From positions 1,705,001 to 1,769,000 of the forward strand of contig NZ_JAOSLC020000003.1 of the NCBI RefSeq assembly GCF_026191475.2: a stretch of DNA of 64,000 nucleotides, read 5' to 3'. The position numbers and the translations under genes are program-made. Below the pieces are notes generated by a model. That model was not told the origin of the DNA and did not search any database. It worked only from the letters and a program-made list of their open reading frames with translations. Below, piece after piece: positions 49,301-58,451 of the stretch (the first letter of the stretch is position 1; every line of letters starts with the position of its first letter). Origin of the DNA: Polaribacter ponticola (GTDB lineage Bacteria; Bacteroidota; Bacteroidia; Flavobacteriales; Flavobacteriaceae).

Positions 49301-51562
49301 ATCATCAAAATCTTTATCACCATTCATATCAATCCAAACGTGTACTCTTTTATGTGTAGTTGAAGCGCCATCTCCAACACCTATATTAAATCCATAATTC
49401 GTTCCAGAAATTAAAGTAAAGTCAGAATCTGTAATGTTTTCATACCCAACATTTGCAGAAGCGTGGTTTAGAAAATCTCCAGTTGAAGTACCAGCTGTAG
49501 AAACCTTAAAGTTATTGATATAACTAGTAGTAGACATAGGAATTGTAGGTTCGCAATATTCTGGAGCAGGTTCTGTTAATAAAAGATTTACTTTATAATC
49601 TTGTACTTCACCACCTGTAAAATCATCACAAGGATTAATTGCACTAATTGCTCCATCAGCAGCAACTAGAGCTACTCTCATTCTTGTAATCCCTTCTTTT
49701 TGAACAACACCAATACCTTTACTTCCAAAGCCTAAATCTCCTGAAGTGTTTCCACCTGCATAAGAAAAGATTAATTCTCCAGCATCATCAAAATCTTTAT
49801 CACCATTCATATCAATCCAAACGTGTACTCTTTTATGTGTAGTTGAAGCGCCATCTCCAACACCTATATTAAATCCATAATTCGTTCCAGAAATTAAAGT
49901 AAAGTCAGAATCTGTAATGTTTTCATACCCAACATTTGCAGAAGCGTGGTTTAGAAAATCTCCAGTTGAAGTACCAGCTGTAGAAACCTTAAAGTTATTG
50001 ATATAACTAGTAGTAGACATAGGAATTGTAGGTTCGCAATATTCTGGAGCAGGTTCTGTTAATAAAAGATTTACTTTATAATCTTGTACTTCACCACCTG
50101 TAAAATCATCACAAGGATTAATTGCACTAATTGCTCCATCAGCAGCAACTAGAGCTACTCTCATTCTTGTAATCCCTTCTTTTTGAACAACACCAATACC
50201 TTTACTTCCAAAGCCTAAATCTCCTGAAGTGTTTCCACCTGCATAAGAAAAGATTAATTCTCCAGCATCATCAAAATCTTTATCACCATTCATATCAATC
50301 CAAACGTGTACTCTTTTATGTGTAGTTGAAGCGCCATCTCCAACACCTATATTAAATCCATAATTCGTTCCAGAAATTAAAGTAAAGTCAGAATCTGTAA
50401 TGTTTTCATACCCAACATTTGCAGAAGCGTGGTTTAGAAAATCTCCAGTTGAAGTACCAGCTGTAGAAACCTTAAAGTTATTGATATAACTAGTAGTAGA
50501 CATAGGAATTGTAGGTTCGCAATATTCTGGAGCAGGTTCTGTTAATAAAAGATTTACTTTATAATCTTGTACTTCACCACCTGTAAAATCATCACAAGGA
50601 TTAATTGCACTAATTGCTCCATCAGCAGCAACTAGAGCTACTCTCATTCTTGTAATCCCTTCTTTTTGAACAACACCAATACCTTTACTTCCAAAGCCTA
50701 AATCTCCTGAAGTGTTTCCACCTGCATAAGAAAAGATTAATTCTCCAGCATCATCAAAATCTTTATCACCATTCATATCAATCCAAACGTGTACTCTTTT
50801 ATGTGTAGTTGAAGCGCCATCTCCAACACCTATATTAAATCCATAATTCGTTCCAGAAATTAAAGTAAAGTCAGAATCTGTAATGTTTTCATACCCAACA
50901 TTTGCAGAAGCGTGGTTTAGAAAATCTCCAGTTGAAGTACCAGCTGTAGAAACCTTAAAGTTATTGATATAACTAGTAGTAGACATAGGAATTGTAGGTT
51001 CGCAATATTCTGGAGCAGGTTCTGTTAATAAAAGATTTACTTTATAATCTTGTACTTCACCACCTGTAAAATCATCACAAGGATTAATTGCACTAATTGC
51101 TCCATCAGCAGCAACTAGAGCTACTCTCATTCTTGTAATCCCTTCTTTTTGAACAACACCAATACCTTTACTTCCAAAGCCTAAATCTCCTGAAGTGTTT
51201 CCACCTGCATAAGAAAAGATTAATTCTCCAGCATCATCAAAATCTTTATCACCATTCATATCAATCCAAACGTGTACTCTTTTATGTGTAGTTGAAGCGC
51301 CATCTCCAACACCTATATTAAATCCATAATTCGTTCCAGAAATTAAAGTAAAGTCAGAATCTGTAATGTTTTCATACCCAACATTTGCAGAAGCGTGGTT
51401 TAGAAAATCTCCAGTTGAAGTACCAGCTGTAGAAACCTTAAAGTTATTGATATAACTAGTAGTAGACATAGGAATTGTAGGTTCGCAATATTGCCCATAA
51501 GAGTAACTAGCAAAAAGCAGGATTACTATTATGCTAAATTTTTTAAAGTAATTTTTCATCAT
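46316..51562 (-). CDS. secreted sialidase (GH33-like) with eight GEVED domains and a T9SS sorting domain
   Basis: Very large exported protein of 1748 residues. Signal peptide to about residue 24 (ends SYSYGQ). Residues 25-990 are six almost identical 161-residue GEVED domains, each with HKRVHVWIDMNGDKDFDDAG and DDFTGGEVQDYKVN. Two divergent GEVED copies follow (to about 1300). The sialidase propeller has the RIP motif in HTYRIPSLVTTKDG and Asp-boxes such as RSTDNGATWDN, YSDDDGLTWSA and YSTDNGATWNR. The C-terminal part (GVSLYPNPMENKLNI ... GVYIVRIKND) is a type A T9SS sorting domain. It should release terminal sialic acids outside the cell. The GEVED array is probably adhesive or a spacer; its exact role is not known. 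Confidence 0.9.
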   Translation of the reverse strand: MMKNYFKKFSIIVILLFASYSYGQYCEPTIPMSTTSYINNFKVSTAGTSTGDFLNHASANVGYENITDSDFTLISGTNYGFNIGVGDGASTTHKRVHVWIDMNGDKDFDDAGELIFSYAGGNTSGDLGFGSKGIGVVQKEGITRMRVALVAADGAISAINPCDDFTGGEVQDYKVNLLLTEPAPEYCEPTIPMSTTSYINNFKVSTAGTSTGDFLNHASANVGYENITDSDFTLISGTNYGFNIGVGDGASTTHKRVHVWIDMNGDKDFDDAGELIFSYAGGNTSGDLGFGSKGIGVVQKEGITRMRVALVAADGAISAINPCDDFTGGEVQDYKVNLLLTEPAPEYCEPTIPMSTTSYINNFKVSTAGTSTGDFLNHASANVGYENITDSDFTLISGTNYGFNIGVGDGASTTHKRVHVWIDMNGDKDFDDAGELIFSYAGGNTSGDLGFGSKGIGVVQKEGITRMRVALVAADGAISAINPCDDFTGGEVQDYKVNLLLTEPAPEYCEPTIPMSTTSYINNFKVSTAGTSTGDFLNHASANVGYENITDSDFTLISGTNYGFNIGVGDGASTTHKRVHVWIDMNGDKDFDDAGELIFSYAGGNTSGDLGFGSKGIGVVQKEGITRMRVALVAADGAISAINPCDDFTGGEVQDYKVNLLLTEPAPEYCEPTIPMSTTSYINNFKVSTAGTSTGDFLNHASANVGYENITDSDFTLISGTNYGFNIGVGDGASTTHKRVHVWIDMNGDKDFDDAGELIFSYAGGNTSGDLGFGSKGIGVVQKEGITRMRVALVAADGAISAINPCDDFTGGEVQDYKVNLLLTEPAPEYCEPTIPMSTTSYINNFKVSTAGTSTGDFLNHASANVGYENITDSDFTLISGTNYGFNIGVGDGASTTHKRVHVWIDMNGDKDFDDAGELIFSYAGGNTSGDLGFGSKGIGVVQKEGITRMRVALVAADGAISAINPCDDFTGGEVQDYKVNLLLTELAPEYCEPTVPMTASSYINNFKVSGADGDIINRASTNVGYENITDSDISLKSDTAYRFDIGVGDAATTTHKRVHVWIDMNGDKDFDDAGELIFSWAGANTGGNLGFSGKNIGSVVTAGESRMRIAMLAADAEIDAVGPCDDFTGGEVQDYKIMLIAGEAVSCDVSSMTASTTSFLDYMKISQSGDGDKLNHTSGNDGYINITDNNTTLNASTSYRFNFGVGNPAAASNKRVHIWIDKNKDGDFADGGEDIFNWTGGNTTEDLQFSGKTIGDFTTYGTYTMRVALRSSDDAIPAINPCETFTDGEFEDYQITIEAPIPPLELMTPEVDLDLFVGDGIAASVNGTPHTYRIPSLVTTKDGTLLAVTDARYENASDVPGVIDMFVRRSTDNGATWDNPITIKTDHGGDACTVVDKTTGRIFVFYAYSEFSTIFQSNGDPSNPATLRSQYKYSDDDGLTWSAAIDLTADLYRPSVEKSFWASAGTGIQLRNGTLVIPIAVVRNDNKIFGSLLYSTDNGATWNRSQNNSFINFDENTIVELNDGRIMINARNHYGTGTRLVTYTDDLGTTWEDYTFDDTLVDPISQGNILRYTSTLDGFDKDRILFSNSGNSGSRVDGTMRISYDEGQTWAHSKLYQSGFSAYSSMAILPDGKIGVLYETNGYKTIRFRKFSLEALTDSSDTYVLGVDDLTSDKGVSLYPNPMENKLNIKTSITSEVSIYNVVGKLVLRNKVRENNKELDVSHLKRGVYIVRIKNDLGVKNSKIIKN
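48593..51490 (-). repeat. six tandem 483-bp repeats inside the sialidase gene
   Basis: Exact period of 483 bases (161 codons): the same junction sequence recurs at 49069, 49552 and so on to 51484. The copies are almost identical in DNA, with differences such as AAGTCA/AAATCA near 49137 and changes in the last copy (CAAGTTCAG for CAGGTTCTG). This points to recent expansion or homogenisation. Copy number may vary between strains or be misassembled. Confidence 0.95.
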
Positions 51563-51801
51563 TAAATTTTAGTTTTAATTAAATTGATTTTTAAAATAAA
51601 CACATAATTTTATATTTTTTATAAAAATGTGAATCTCTACCTCCCAAAACTAATTGATATATATGTTTTGTTAGGAGTAATATTTTGTCAAAACAAGGGG
51701 TAATTTATTGCATTTATTAACAATTGCTTGCAGTGTGAAGCTTTTAGAAGTTCCTTTTAAACTAAAGTATTAATGGTTGTATTGTATTAAAATCACTTGT
51801 A

Positions 51802-52563
51802 TTACAAATTCATCCAATTTTTAATTGCTTGCATATAACTTCTACCAGAAGTAATTTTTGTTTTTTGGTTATTTTTTAGTGTGATGATAAATCTGCTGTT
51901 AAAATATTTCTGAATATCATTTACAAAATCTTTGTTGATGATACTACCTCTGTGAATCCGCAGAAAATTATCGGGTAATTTCTGTTCTAAATTGGCAATG
52001 GTTTCTGTACTTAAAAAGGTATCTAAATTAGTGTGAATGTTTGTGTAATTGGCATCAGCTTCAAAAAAAGCAACTTCATCTAGTTTTATAAAAATAAGTC
52101 GGTCGTCTTTTTTTACGGTAATTGTGGTCATTTGTTTTACCTCTTTTTTGCTCGCAATTTCTTTTAAAACGTTTAAAATTTGGTCTGAAGAAATATTATT
52201 TTCAAAAGATTTTAGTTTGTTGATGGTTTTTTTAATACGCTCTAATTTTACAGGTTTTACCAGATAATCGATGCTATTGGTTTCAAAAGCTTCTAAAGAA
52301 TACTGGTCGTAAGCTGTACAAAAAATAATAATGGGCAGATACTTTAATTTTTCTATCAATTCAAAACCTGTGCAACCTGGCATTTCTACATCTAAAAAAA
52401 TAAGATCGGGTTGCAAGGTTTCTATTTTTTCTTGTGCTTCAATGCCGTTTTTTGCAGTTCCTAAAATGGTGAAGGTTTTTGGAAACGATGCCAATAAATT
52501 CTGCAAACCTTGTCTTGCAGGTGCTTCATCATCTATAATTAGTGTGGTGTATAATTTGCTCAT
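51802..52563 (-). CDS. LytTR family response regulator 1
   Basis: 253-residue response regulator. The receiver domain starts LYTTLIIDDEAPARQGLQNL, with phosphoacceptor Asp58 in LIFLDVEMPG and the later PVKLERI switch region. The LytTR DNA-binding domain is at about 150-253 (RIHRGSIINKDFVNDIQKYF, KITSGRSYMQAIKNWM). Start ATG 52563 lies 2 bases after the stop of its histidine kinase. The LytTR half is almost the same in DNA and protein as in the second regulator at 54571. Target genes are not evident; the sialidase operon lies directly downstream. Confidence 0.92.
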   Translation of the reverse strand: MSKLYTTLIIDDEAPARQGLQNLLASFPKTFTILGTAKNGIEAQEKIETLQPDLIFLDVEMPGCTGFELIEKLKYLPIIIFCTAYDQYSLEAFETNSIDYLVKPVKLERIKKTINKLKSFENNISSDQILNVLKEIASKKEVKQMTTITVKKDDRLIFIKLDEVAFFEADANYTNIHTNLDTFLSTETIANLEQKLPDNFLRIHRGSIINKDFVNDIQKYFNSRFIITLKNNQKTKITSGRSYMQAIKNWMNL

Positions 52564-52565
52564 TT

Positions 52566-54409
52566 TTATAAATTTGTAGGAATGGTAATGGTAATGGCTT
52601 TTTGTGGCGTATTGGCCCAATTTAAAGACGCTTTGTCATCGTAATTTAAACGCAACAAATCATAAACGGTTTGCAAACCATGTCCGCTTAACAATCCGTC
52701 AGGGAAATTAGGGCCATTATCATTTACTGAAATAAAAATCTCATCATTATTCTTTTGTATTTTGATATTTATTTTCCCTGCATCCACATTTTTAGAAATA
52801 CCGTGTTTTACGGCATTTTCTACCAAAGGCTGAATTAAAAATAACGGAATTTTATAATTTTCTAGCGTTTTATCAACATCAATAGTAAATTGTAAATGCT
52901 TGTCGAAACGAATTTTCTCTATCTCTAAATACGTTTTTACCATTTCAATTTCTTCTTTTATAGTTCCTGTATTTTCATTTTTTCTGTTGATGGAATACTT
53001 AAACAAATCGGATAAAGAATGTGCCATTTTTTGCGTTTTTTCAGCATCAATTGGTGCTAAACTCGCAATAGAATTTAAAGAATTGTATAAAAAATGCGGA
53101 TTAATTTGTGCTTGAAGCGATTTTAATTCTGCCTTGGTTTTTAGCTCTCTTAAATTGGATAGTTTTAACTCGTTGTCTAGTATTAGTTTTTTTCTTTAAA
53201 AATGAAGTAACTTATTAAGGCTCTTACCGATGCAAATACCATCATATAAACAAACACAGTTGCCGCAAATTCGTAATTACGATTATTAAGAGTTTCTACA
53301 GTAAAATACATCAATAACATAAAGCTAACAAAAGGTAAAAAACCTGTTGATAAAAAGATTAGCATTGTTTTAGTGAAAATTGAAATAGTAGTTTTTTGAA
53401 TTTTTATTTCAATAAAACGGAATAAAAACAAAAAAGGAAATAAAGCAGTCGAAAATATGATAGTTGATATGATTGTATCCTTTCTAATAAATTTTGAATA
53501 ATATTTTTGAGGAAGCGTTAAAAAATCATAAGTAGAAGAACAAAGAATTATAAGAATACTTACAAAAATTAAACTAATAAAAGCTAAAACCCCAAAGCGA
53601 AGCCAATCTTTTCTAATTTTCAGCACCAAAGCTTGATTAATTTTGTTTACCAAAAAAATGAAAACTAATAATAAAATAATTGCAGGTAAAATAATTACGG
53701 AAATAGGGTTTTTTACCCACCAAATTGTTCTGTCTCTATCAGAAATTTTATCATTTCTAAGATTCTTTAAAACAACATCAAATTGTTTTTCTGCAATAAT
53801 AGATTTTTCATCAAAGTTTTTTGCATAAACTGTTTTTATAATGGTCATATCCTTCTCATTTAATGGGATGTCACCATTACTATATTCTCCCATTGGATTA
53901 AATATACTATGTCTTCGTTCTTTTTTTAACGGATGTGTAAAGGAAGCATTTACAATAGTTTTTGCAATTCTAGCCTCTAATGTTTTTTGAATTTCAATTT
54001 CAGTTTTATCAATTTTATACACATAAATTTTTCCTTTTACATAGCCATCATATTGAGTATCTAAACGAGCATGTATGGTGCTATTAAAATTGTCCTCACT
54101 ATGTATTGGAGTATCTGAAAAATGAATTATTAAATTAGGTAGTTCTTTATTAGTGAATTTAATGGAGATGGTTTCTGTTAGTGAATCTAACTTTTTTACT
54201 GTTTTTTTTATTACCAAAATATCAGCATCTGTATAAAGACCTTTTACCCCAATATTTATATCGGTTACCCATTTTCTAATTGGTGTAAATTGATCACTAT
54301 TCATCTCCACAATTTCTGCCCAAGGAAATTCCGGTAATTTTTCTGTTTCTTGTGCAAAAGAAATGTTTGCAATAAAAAGCAATACTATAAAGTAATGTAA
54401 TTTTTTCAT
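52566..54409 (-). pseudogene. LytS-type sensor histidine kinase 1, frameshift near 53187
   Basis: Sensor kinase of about 613 residues split by a frame break. From ATG 54409: signal peptide MKKLHYFIVLLFIANISFAQ, an extracytoplasmic region to about 240, then five membrane helices (PISVIILPAIILLLVFIFLV onward). The frame stops at FKEKN 53183, but one more A in the A7 run restores FKEKKLILDNELKLSNLREL and QAQINPHFLYNSLNSIAS, the phosphorylation-site motif (His_kinase family). It then runs into the ATPase part LIQPLVENAVKHGISK and DNGPNFPDG, ending 52566. Its cognate regulator starts 2 bases later. Probably an assembly error. Confidence 0.82.
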
Positions 54410-54530
54410 GATGCTAAATTTAATGGTTTCTACCACAAAATAACATCGTTTTAAAAGTTTATAAAATACATTTCTTGTAAACTGCAAATATGGGCTGTAA
54501 AGTGCTTTTTGATATTACTATTATTTAGAT

Positions 54531-54556
54531 CTCACAGGTTTCAAAAACCTGTGAGG
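54531..54556. repeat. dispersed palindrome CTCACAGGTTT
   Basis: CTCACAGGTTT, loop CAAA, AACCTGTGAG: nearly perfect inverted repeat between the two two-component pairs. It lacks a T tail on the minus strand. Similar palindromes recur in Bacteroidota intergenic regions. Confidence 0.65.
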
Positions 54557-54570
54557 TCTGGTTTTATAAT

Positions 54571-55332
54571 CTAAACAGTCATCCAATCTTTAATTGCTTG
54601 CGTATAACTTCTACCAGAAGTAATTTTTGTTTTTTGGTTATTTTTTAAAGTGATGATAAATCGACTATTAAAATATTTCTGCACATTTTCTACAAAATTA
54701 GTGTTGATGATAATACCTCTATGAATCCGCAGAAAATTGGTTGGCAATTTGCTTTCTAATTGTGTTAAAGAAATTTCTGATAAATGTGTTTTAGTTTTTG
54801 TATGAATGTTTACATATTTTGCATCAGCTCCAAAATATAGTACTTCTTCTAACTTTACAAAAAACAATTTTTCGCCTTTTTTTACAGTGATTGATGTCAT
54901 TTTTTTGATTTCCTTTTCAGCAGACATTTGTTTAATGGCTTCTAATAAATTGTGAGAATTATTACTGCCTTTAAACTTTTCTAATTTTTCAACGGTTTTT
55001 TCCAAACGTTCTAAACGCACAGGTTTTACCAAATAATCGATGCTATGGGTTTCAAAAGCTTGCAACGCATATTGATCAAAAGCAGTGCAGAAAATTACCA
55101 AAGGCACAATTTTTAGTTGGTCTATCAACTCAAAACCAGTAAGTCCAGGCATTTCTATGTCTAAAAAAATAACATCGGGTTGTAAGCGGTTTATTTTCTC
55201 TTTGGCTTCTGTGCCGTTTTTTGCAGTTTCGATAACGTTAAAAACTTCTGGAAAATTTTCAATCAATTTTAACAAACGTTCTCTTGCCAACAATTCATCA
55301 TCAATAATAATGGTTTTATAGGGTTTGTTCAT
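54571..55332 (-). CDS. LytTR family response regulator 2
   Basis: 253-residue paralogue of the regulator at 51802. Receiver MNKPYKTIIIDDELLARERL with Asp58 in VIFLDIEMPG. The LytTR domain begins after ITVKKGEKLFFVKLEEVLYF and ends KITSGRSYTQAIKDWMTV. It starts 2 bases after histidine kinase 2, mirroring the first pair. The last 60 codons match regulator 1 almost base for base, while the receiver half has diverged, which suggests either selection or gene conversion on the DNA-binding half. Confidence 0.92.
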   Translation of the reverse strand: MNKPYKTIIIDDELLARERLLKLIENFPEVFNVIETAKNGTEAKEKINRLQPDVIFLDIEMPGLTGFELIDQLKIVPLVIFCTAFDQYALQAFETHSIDYLVKPVRLERLEKTVEKLEKFKGSNNSHNLLEAIKQMSAEKEIKKMTSITVKKGEKLFFVKLEEVLYFGADAKYVNIHTKTKTHLSEISLTQLESKLPTNFLRIHRGIIINTNFVENVQKYFNSRFIITLKNNQKTKITSGRSYTQAIKDWMTV

Positions 55333-55334
55333 TT

Positions 55335-57368
55335 TTAATGCTCGTTTTCTATATTGATTTTAATGTGTTTTGTAGGCGTGTTTTTCCAACTGATGGCTGC
55401 TTTATCTTTATAGGTTAAACGCAACAAATCAAAGACCGTTTGCAAACCATAACCACTTACCAAACCATCAGGAAAATCAGGACCATTGTCTTCTACAACA
55501 ATTATAAAACCAGTTTCTGTTTTTTGAATACATAAGGTAATTTGTCCGTTTTTTTCTACTTTAGAAATGCCGTGTTTTACGGCATTTTCTATTAAAGGCT
55601 GAATTAAAAACATGGGTATTTTGGTGTTTTCTAAAGATTTATCAACATCAATAGTAAAATGTAAACGATCATCAAAACGAATTTGTTCTACTTCTAAATA
55701 GTTTTGTACCATTTCTACTTCGTCGCCAATGGTGCTGTCTTTTTTACCTTTTCTGTTGATGGTATATTTAAACAAATCTGATAACGACAATGCCATTTTT
55801 TCTGTTTTATCCGCATTTTTATGCGCCAAACTTGCAATAGAGTTTAAAGCATTGTACAAAAAATGTGGATTTATTTGCGATTGCAATAATTTTACTTCTG
55901 CCTGTGAGTTTATTTCTTTTAATTGGCTTAATTCTACGTCTTTTTGTTTGATTAAGTTTTCTGAAAAATGGTTAAGGTAAATTAATAAACCTCTACCTAA
56001 TGCAATTATAAATGTGAGTACTAATGTTATTATTAAAATTTCTAAAAATCCCTCTGAATTATATGCTCCCATAAAAAGTAATACAATTGTAGGTATGTTG
56101 AAAACAAAAAATGTAAAGACAACTTTTAAAGCTAGTTTTATTAAGAAATTTTGAGTTTTATCAATCCAAAATTTGTCTGCAACCCACAATAAAAATGAAC
56201 CTATTAAAGCGATTGCTGTAAAAAAGAAATATCCTTCTATTATATTTTGTAAAGGTGTAGGTTCTATACCATATGTTTGAATCTCTACTAAGTATTGATA
56301 TAATGAACTGAAATTCAGTATGTAAGATATGATAAAAAATACAGGAATAAAATAATTAAGATATGAATTTTTTATTTTTTTACTTTGGTGAAGGCTAAAA
56401 AGTAACACAAATGCAAATAGTACCAAACAAATTGTAATAGACCAAAAAATGATTTTCGAGAAGTCTTTATTCAAAAAATTAGTTGCATAAAGCCAAGAAT
56501 AACTGGTGGTTAAATAGTTTTTAAATTGTGTTTTAAAATCATCTTCATAAAGTTTTTTTAGTAAAAATTTGTCTTGTTCACTAATATATAGCGTAGTTTC
56601 TGGTTTAAAATCTGATGTTGAAAAAACGCCATAATCCATAAATTGAAACGAATCTCTTTCTGTTTTTGGGTGAATGTAACAAAGGGTTCTCAAAACCTCA
56701 TATTGTATGTATTGCTTTCTTTTTTCATAAGAAAGTGAGTCGTTAAACTGAAACCAAACTTTATCTACAGAACTTGTTAAACGATGTCTTCTAAACTGAT
56801 TTTCTCTTTCAATTCGGTTTCCATTGGCCAAATTTGTTGCTATTGGATCAAAAAGTTGTGCCTTATTTTTGTCATCAGAAAAACTTAATTGAATGGTGGT
56901 TAAACTTAAATCTGTATATGATAATCCTTTAAAAAGAGGTTCATTAGTATTATAACCAATTTTGCCATTTTTTCTTTTAAAATTTTCCCATTCTTTTGAT
57001 GCTTCTGGATACGTTTTTTCTATATAATCTTTAATAAATAAAAACTTTCTGTTGGGTATAAGGGTTTTTAATTTAGTTATGATTTCATTTACAACAATGC
57101 TATCTTGTGATGTAGCATCTTGCGTTGATATTAAAATAGGATAATTTTTATTGCGATAATTTATTTTATAAGCATAATCACTTTCGCCATTTCCTTCAAA
57201 CAATCTGTCTTTTACATATTCCCAATTTGGGTTTAATTTTGGGTTTAGCTTTACGTGTATTCCTTCAACTGTTTTTGAAACAGTAACATATTTAGGTACA
57301 AAAGTTTTGGTTTTTGTGATATAACTGGTAATAACTAAAACTACTAATAAAGCAATAATTCTTTTCAT
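55335..57368 (-). CDS. LytS-type sensor histidine kinase 2
   Basis: 677-residue intact sensor kinase. N-terminal signal/anchor helix MKRIIALLVVLVITSYITK, an extracytoplasmic domain to about residue 300 of no family I recognise, then five membrane helices between about 305 and 465. A short coiled coil leads to the histidine box QSQINPHFLYNALNSIASLA and the ATPase domain (PLIENAVKHGISKVEKNGQ, EDNGPDFPDG). It pairs with regulator 2 downstream (2-base gap). Organisation matches pair 1, so the four genes are a tandem duplication. Confidence 0.92.
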   Translation of the reverse strand: MKRIIALLVVLVITSYITKTKTFVPKYVTVSKTVEGIHVKLNPKLNPNWEYVKDRLFEGNGESDYAYKINYRNKNYPILISTQDATSQDSIVVNEIITKLKTLIPNRKFLFIKDYIEKTYPEASKEWENFKRKNGKIGYNTNEPLFKGLSYTDLSLTTIQLSFSDDKNKAQLFDPIATNLANGNRIERENQFRRHRLTSSVDKVWFQFNDSLSYEKRKQYIQYEVLRTLCYIHPKTERDSFQFMDYGVFSTSDFKPETTLYISEQDKFLLKKLYEDDFKTQFKNYLTTSYSWLYATNFLNKDFSKIIFWSITICLVLFAFVLLFSLHQSKKIKNSYLNYFIPVFFIISYILNFSSLYQYLVEIQTYGIEPTPLQNIIEGYFFFTAIALIGSFLLWVADKFWIDKTQNFLIKLALKVVFTFFVFNIPTIVLLFMGAYNSEGFLEILIITLVLTFIIALGRGLLIYLNHFSENLIKQKDVELSQLKEINSQAEVKLLQSQINPHFLYNALNSIASLAHKNADKTEKMALSLSDLFKYTINRKGKKDSTIGDEVEMVQNYLEVEQIRFDDRLHFTIDVDKSLENTKIPMFLIQPLIENAVKHGISKVEKNGQITLCIQKTETGFIIVVEDNGPDFPDGLVSGYGLQTVFDLLRLTYKDKAAISWKNTPTKHIKINIENEH

Positions 57369-57512
57369 AATGGTCTATTTAAAAATTGATACCACAAAGA
57401 ACTTATAGGAGAGTTGTTTTTGAAATGTTTTTCTGACGAACTGCATATTTGTAAAATGAATTGCATAAAAAGGGGAAATTGGAAGTGTATTTTTCCTGTT
57501 TCTTTACACAGT

Positions 57513-57581
57513 TTATCATTCTGTAGGAATCTTTGAAGTATTGCAAGTCATCTTTATGTAAGACGCTTTCAGCGTGACAAA
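57513..57581. repeat. degenerate palindromic repeat
   Basis: ATCATTCTGTAGGAATCTTT on the left and AGACGCTTTCAGCGTGACAA on the right form a weak inverted repeat of the kind seen dispersed in flavobacteria. It lies in the 239-base gap between kinase 2 and the lipoprotein gene. Confidence 0.35.
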
Positions 57582-57607
57582 CATTCTTTTTTAGAGTCTT
57601 TAGCTCT

Positions 57608-58357
57608 TTACTTTTCTGTAATTATATATTTTACTTTTGGATACGTTTTTGTATCAAAAAATAGCCCTAAATCTAATTCTAGTCTAGTTTTTATTGATTC
57701 CCAATTTTTCTCCTTAAAACTAATGTTTACTCTTTTTTGTGCGTTTGTTGTAAACACAAGGTTTTTGTTAAATTCCTTACCTAAAACAGCAAGAATATCT
57801 TTTATTTGATAGTTTTCAAACGATTTGATGTTATTAGAATTTATGTATTTACTTGTAATAGGTTCTCTTTTGTTTTTTTTGTTTATTGCTGTCCTATATT
57901 TTTTGCTGTTTTTAACGGAAACCATAATAGTATCAATACCAATATTTTTTTTATCAATTTTAATACCTAAAGATGCTATAATGATATTCCTAACTAAAGA
58001 ATCTTGGGGAAAATCTAGATTTTTCTGTTTTAAATAAACCTTATAATAGCTGTTTTTTAAATCTTTATTTAAAATAATAGCATTTGTATCTATATTTTTA
58101 GTAACGCTAATTAATTGCTTTAATGATATGAATTCGGCATTTATATTAAGAGTAGGTGCTATACTCATAGCGTTTTTAAAACTTCTGAAGTTTGTTTTTT
58201 TATCTTCTTTAATTTTAATGGTATACGTATCTGTTACAGAGTCTAAAATATAATTTATAGAATTTGTTTTGTTAGTATTCTGTATTTCTTGTTTTTTATT
58301 TGAACAATTATAAAATGCAAAGCAAGTTGCAAATAACAATAGTAATCTAAATTTCAT
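57608..58357 (-). CDS. unknown lipoprotein with secretin/STN-like C-terminal domain
   Basis: 249-residue lipoprotein from ATG 58357: MKFRLLLLFATCFAFYNC with the cysteine at position 18. The C-terminal 70 residues (IKDILAVLGKEFNKNLVFTT, VNISFKEKNWESIKTRLELD) look like an STN/secretin-N fold: a helix-strand pattern with a late LGLFFD. The middle has two similar strand-helix modules. I cannot assign a function; STN domains in Bacteroidota often sit in anti-sigma/TonB signalling proteins, but no partner is adjacent. It is 94 bases from the upstream metalloprotease gene on the same strand. Confidence 0.6.
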   Translation of the reverse strand: MKFRLLLLFATCFAFYNCSNKKQEIQNTNKTNSINYILDSVTDTYTIKIKEDKKTNFRSFKNAMSIAPTLNINAEFISLKQLISVTKNIDTNAIILNKDLKNSYYKVYLKQKNLDFPQDSLVRNIIIASLGIKIDKKNIGIDTIMVSVKNSKKYRTAINKKNKREPITSKYINSNNIKSFENYQIKDILAVLGKEFNKNLVFTTNAQKRVNISFKEKNWESIKTRLELDLGLFFDTKTYPKVKYIITEK

Positions 58358-58451
58358 AGCGTTTATTTTTTTATTAATTAAATATGTTAAGGTCATAAAT
58401 TCCACAGATTTTGCTGATACTGAAAGAAGTTCAGCAAAAAATTGAGTTTCA

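Noticed and set aside
48593..51490. Tandem repeats that might be taken for a CRISPR or satellite array
   Set aside because: The 483-base unit is a whole number of codons, keeps one open frame and encodes a GEVED domain; there are no short repeats with unique spacers and no cas genes.
52566..53027. Short stand-alone histidine kinase-like ATPase (anti-sigma type)
   Set aside because: The same frame extends upstream through the PHFLYNSLNSI box and joins the membrane half after a one-base correction, giving a normal LytS-type kinase.
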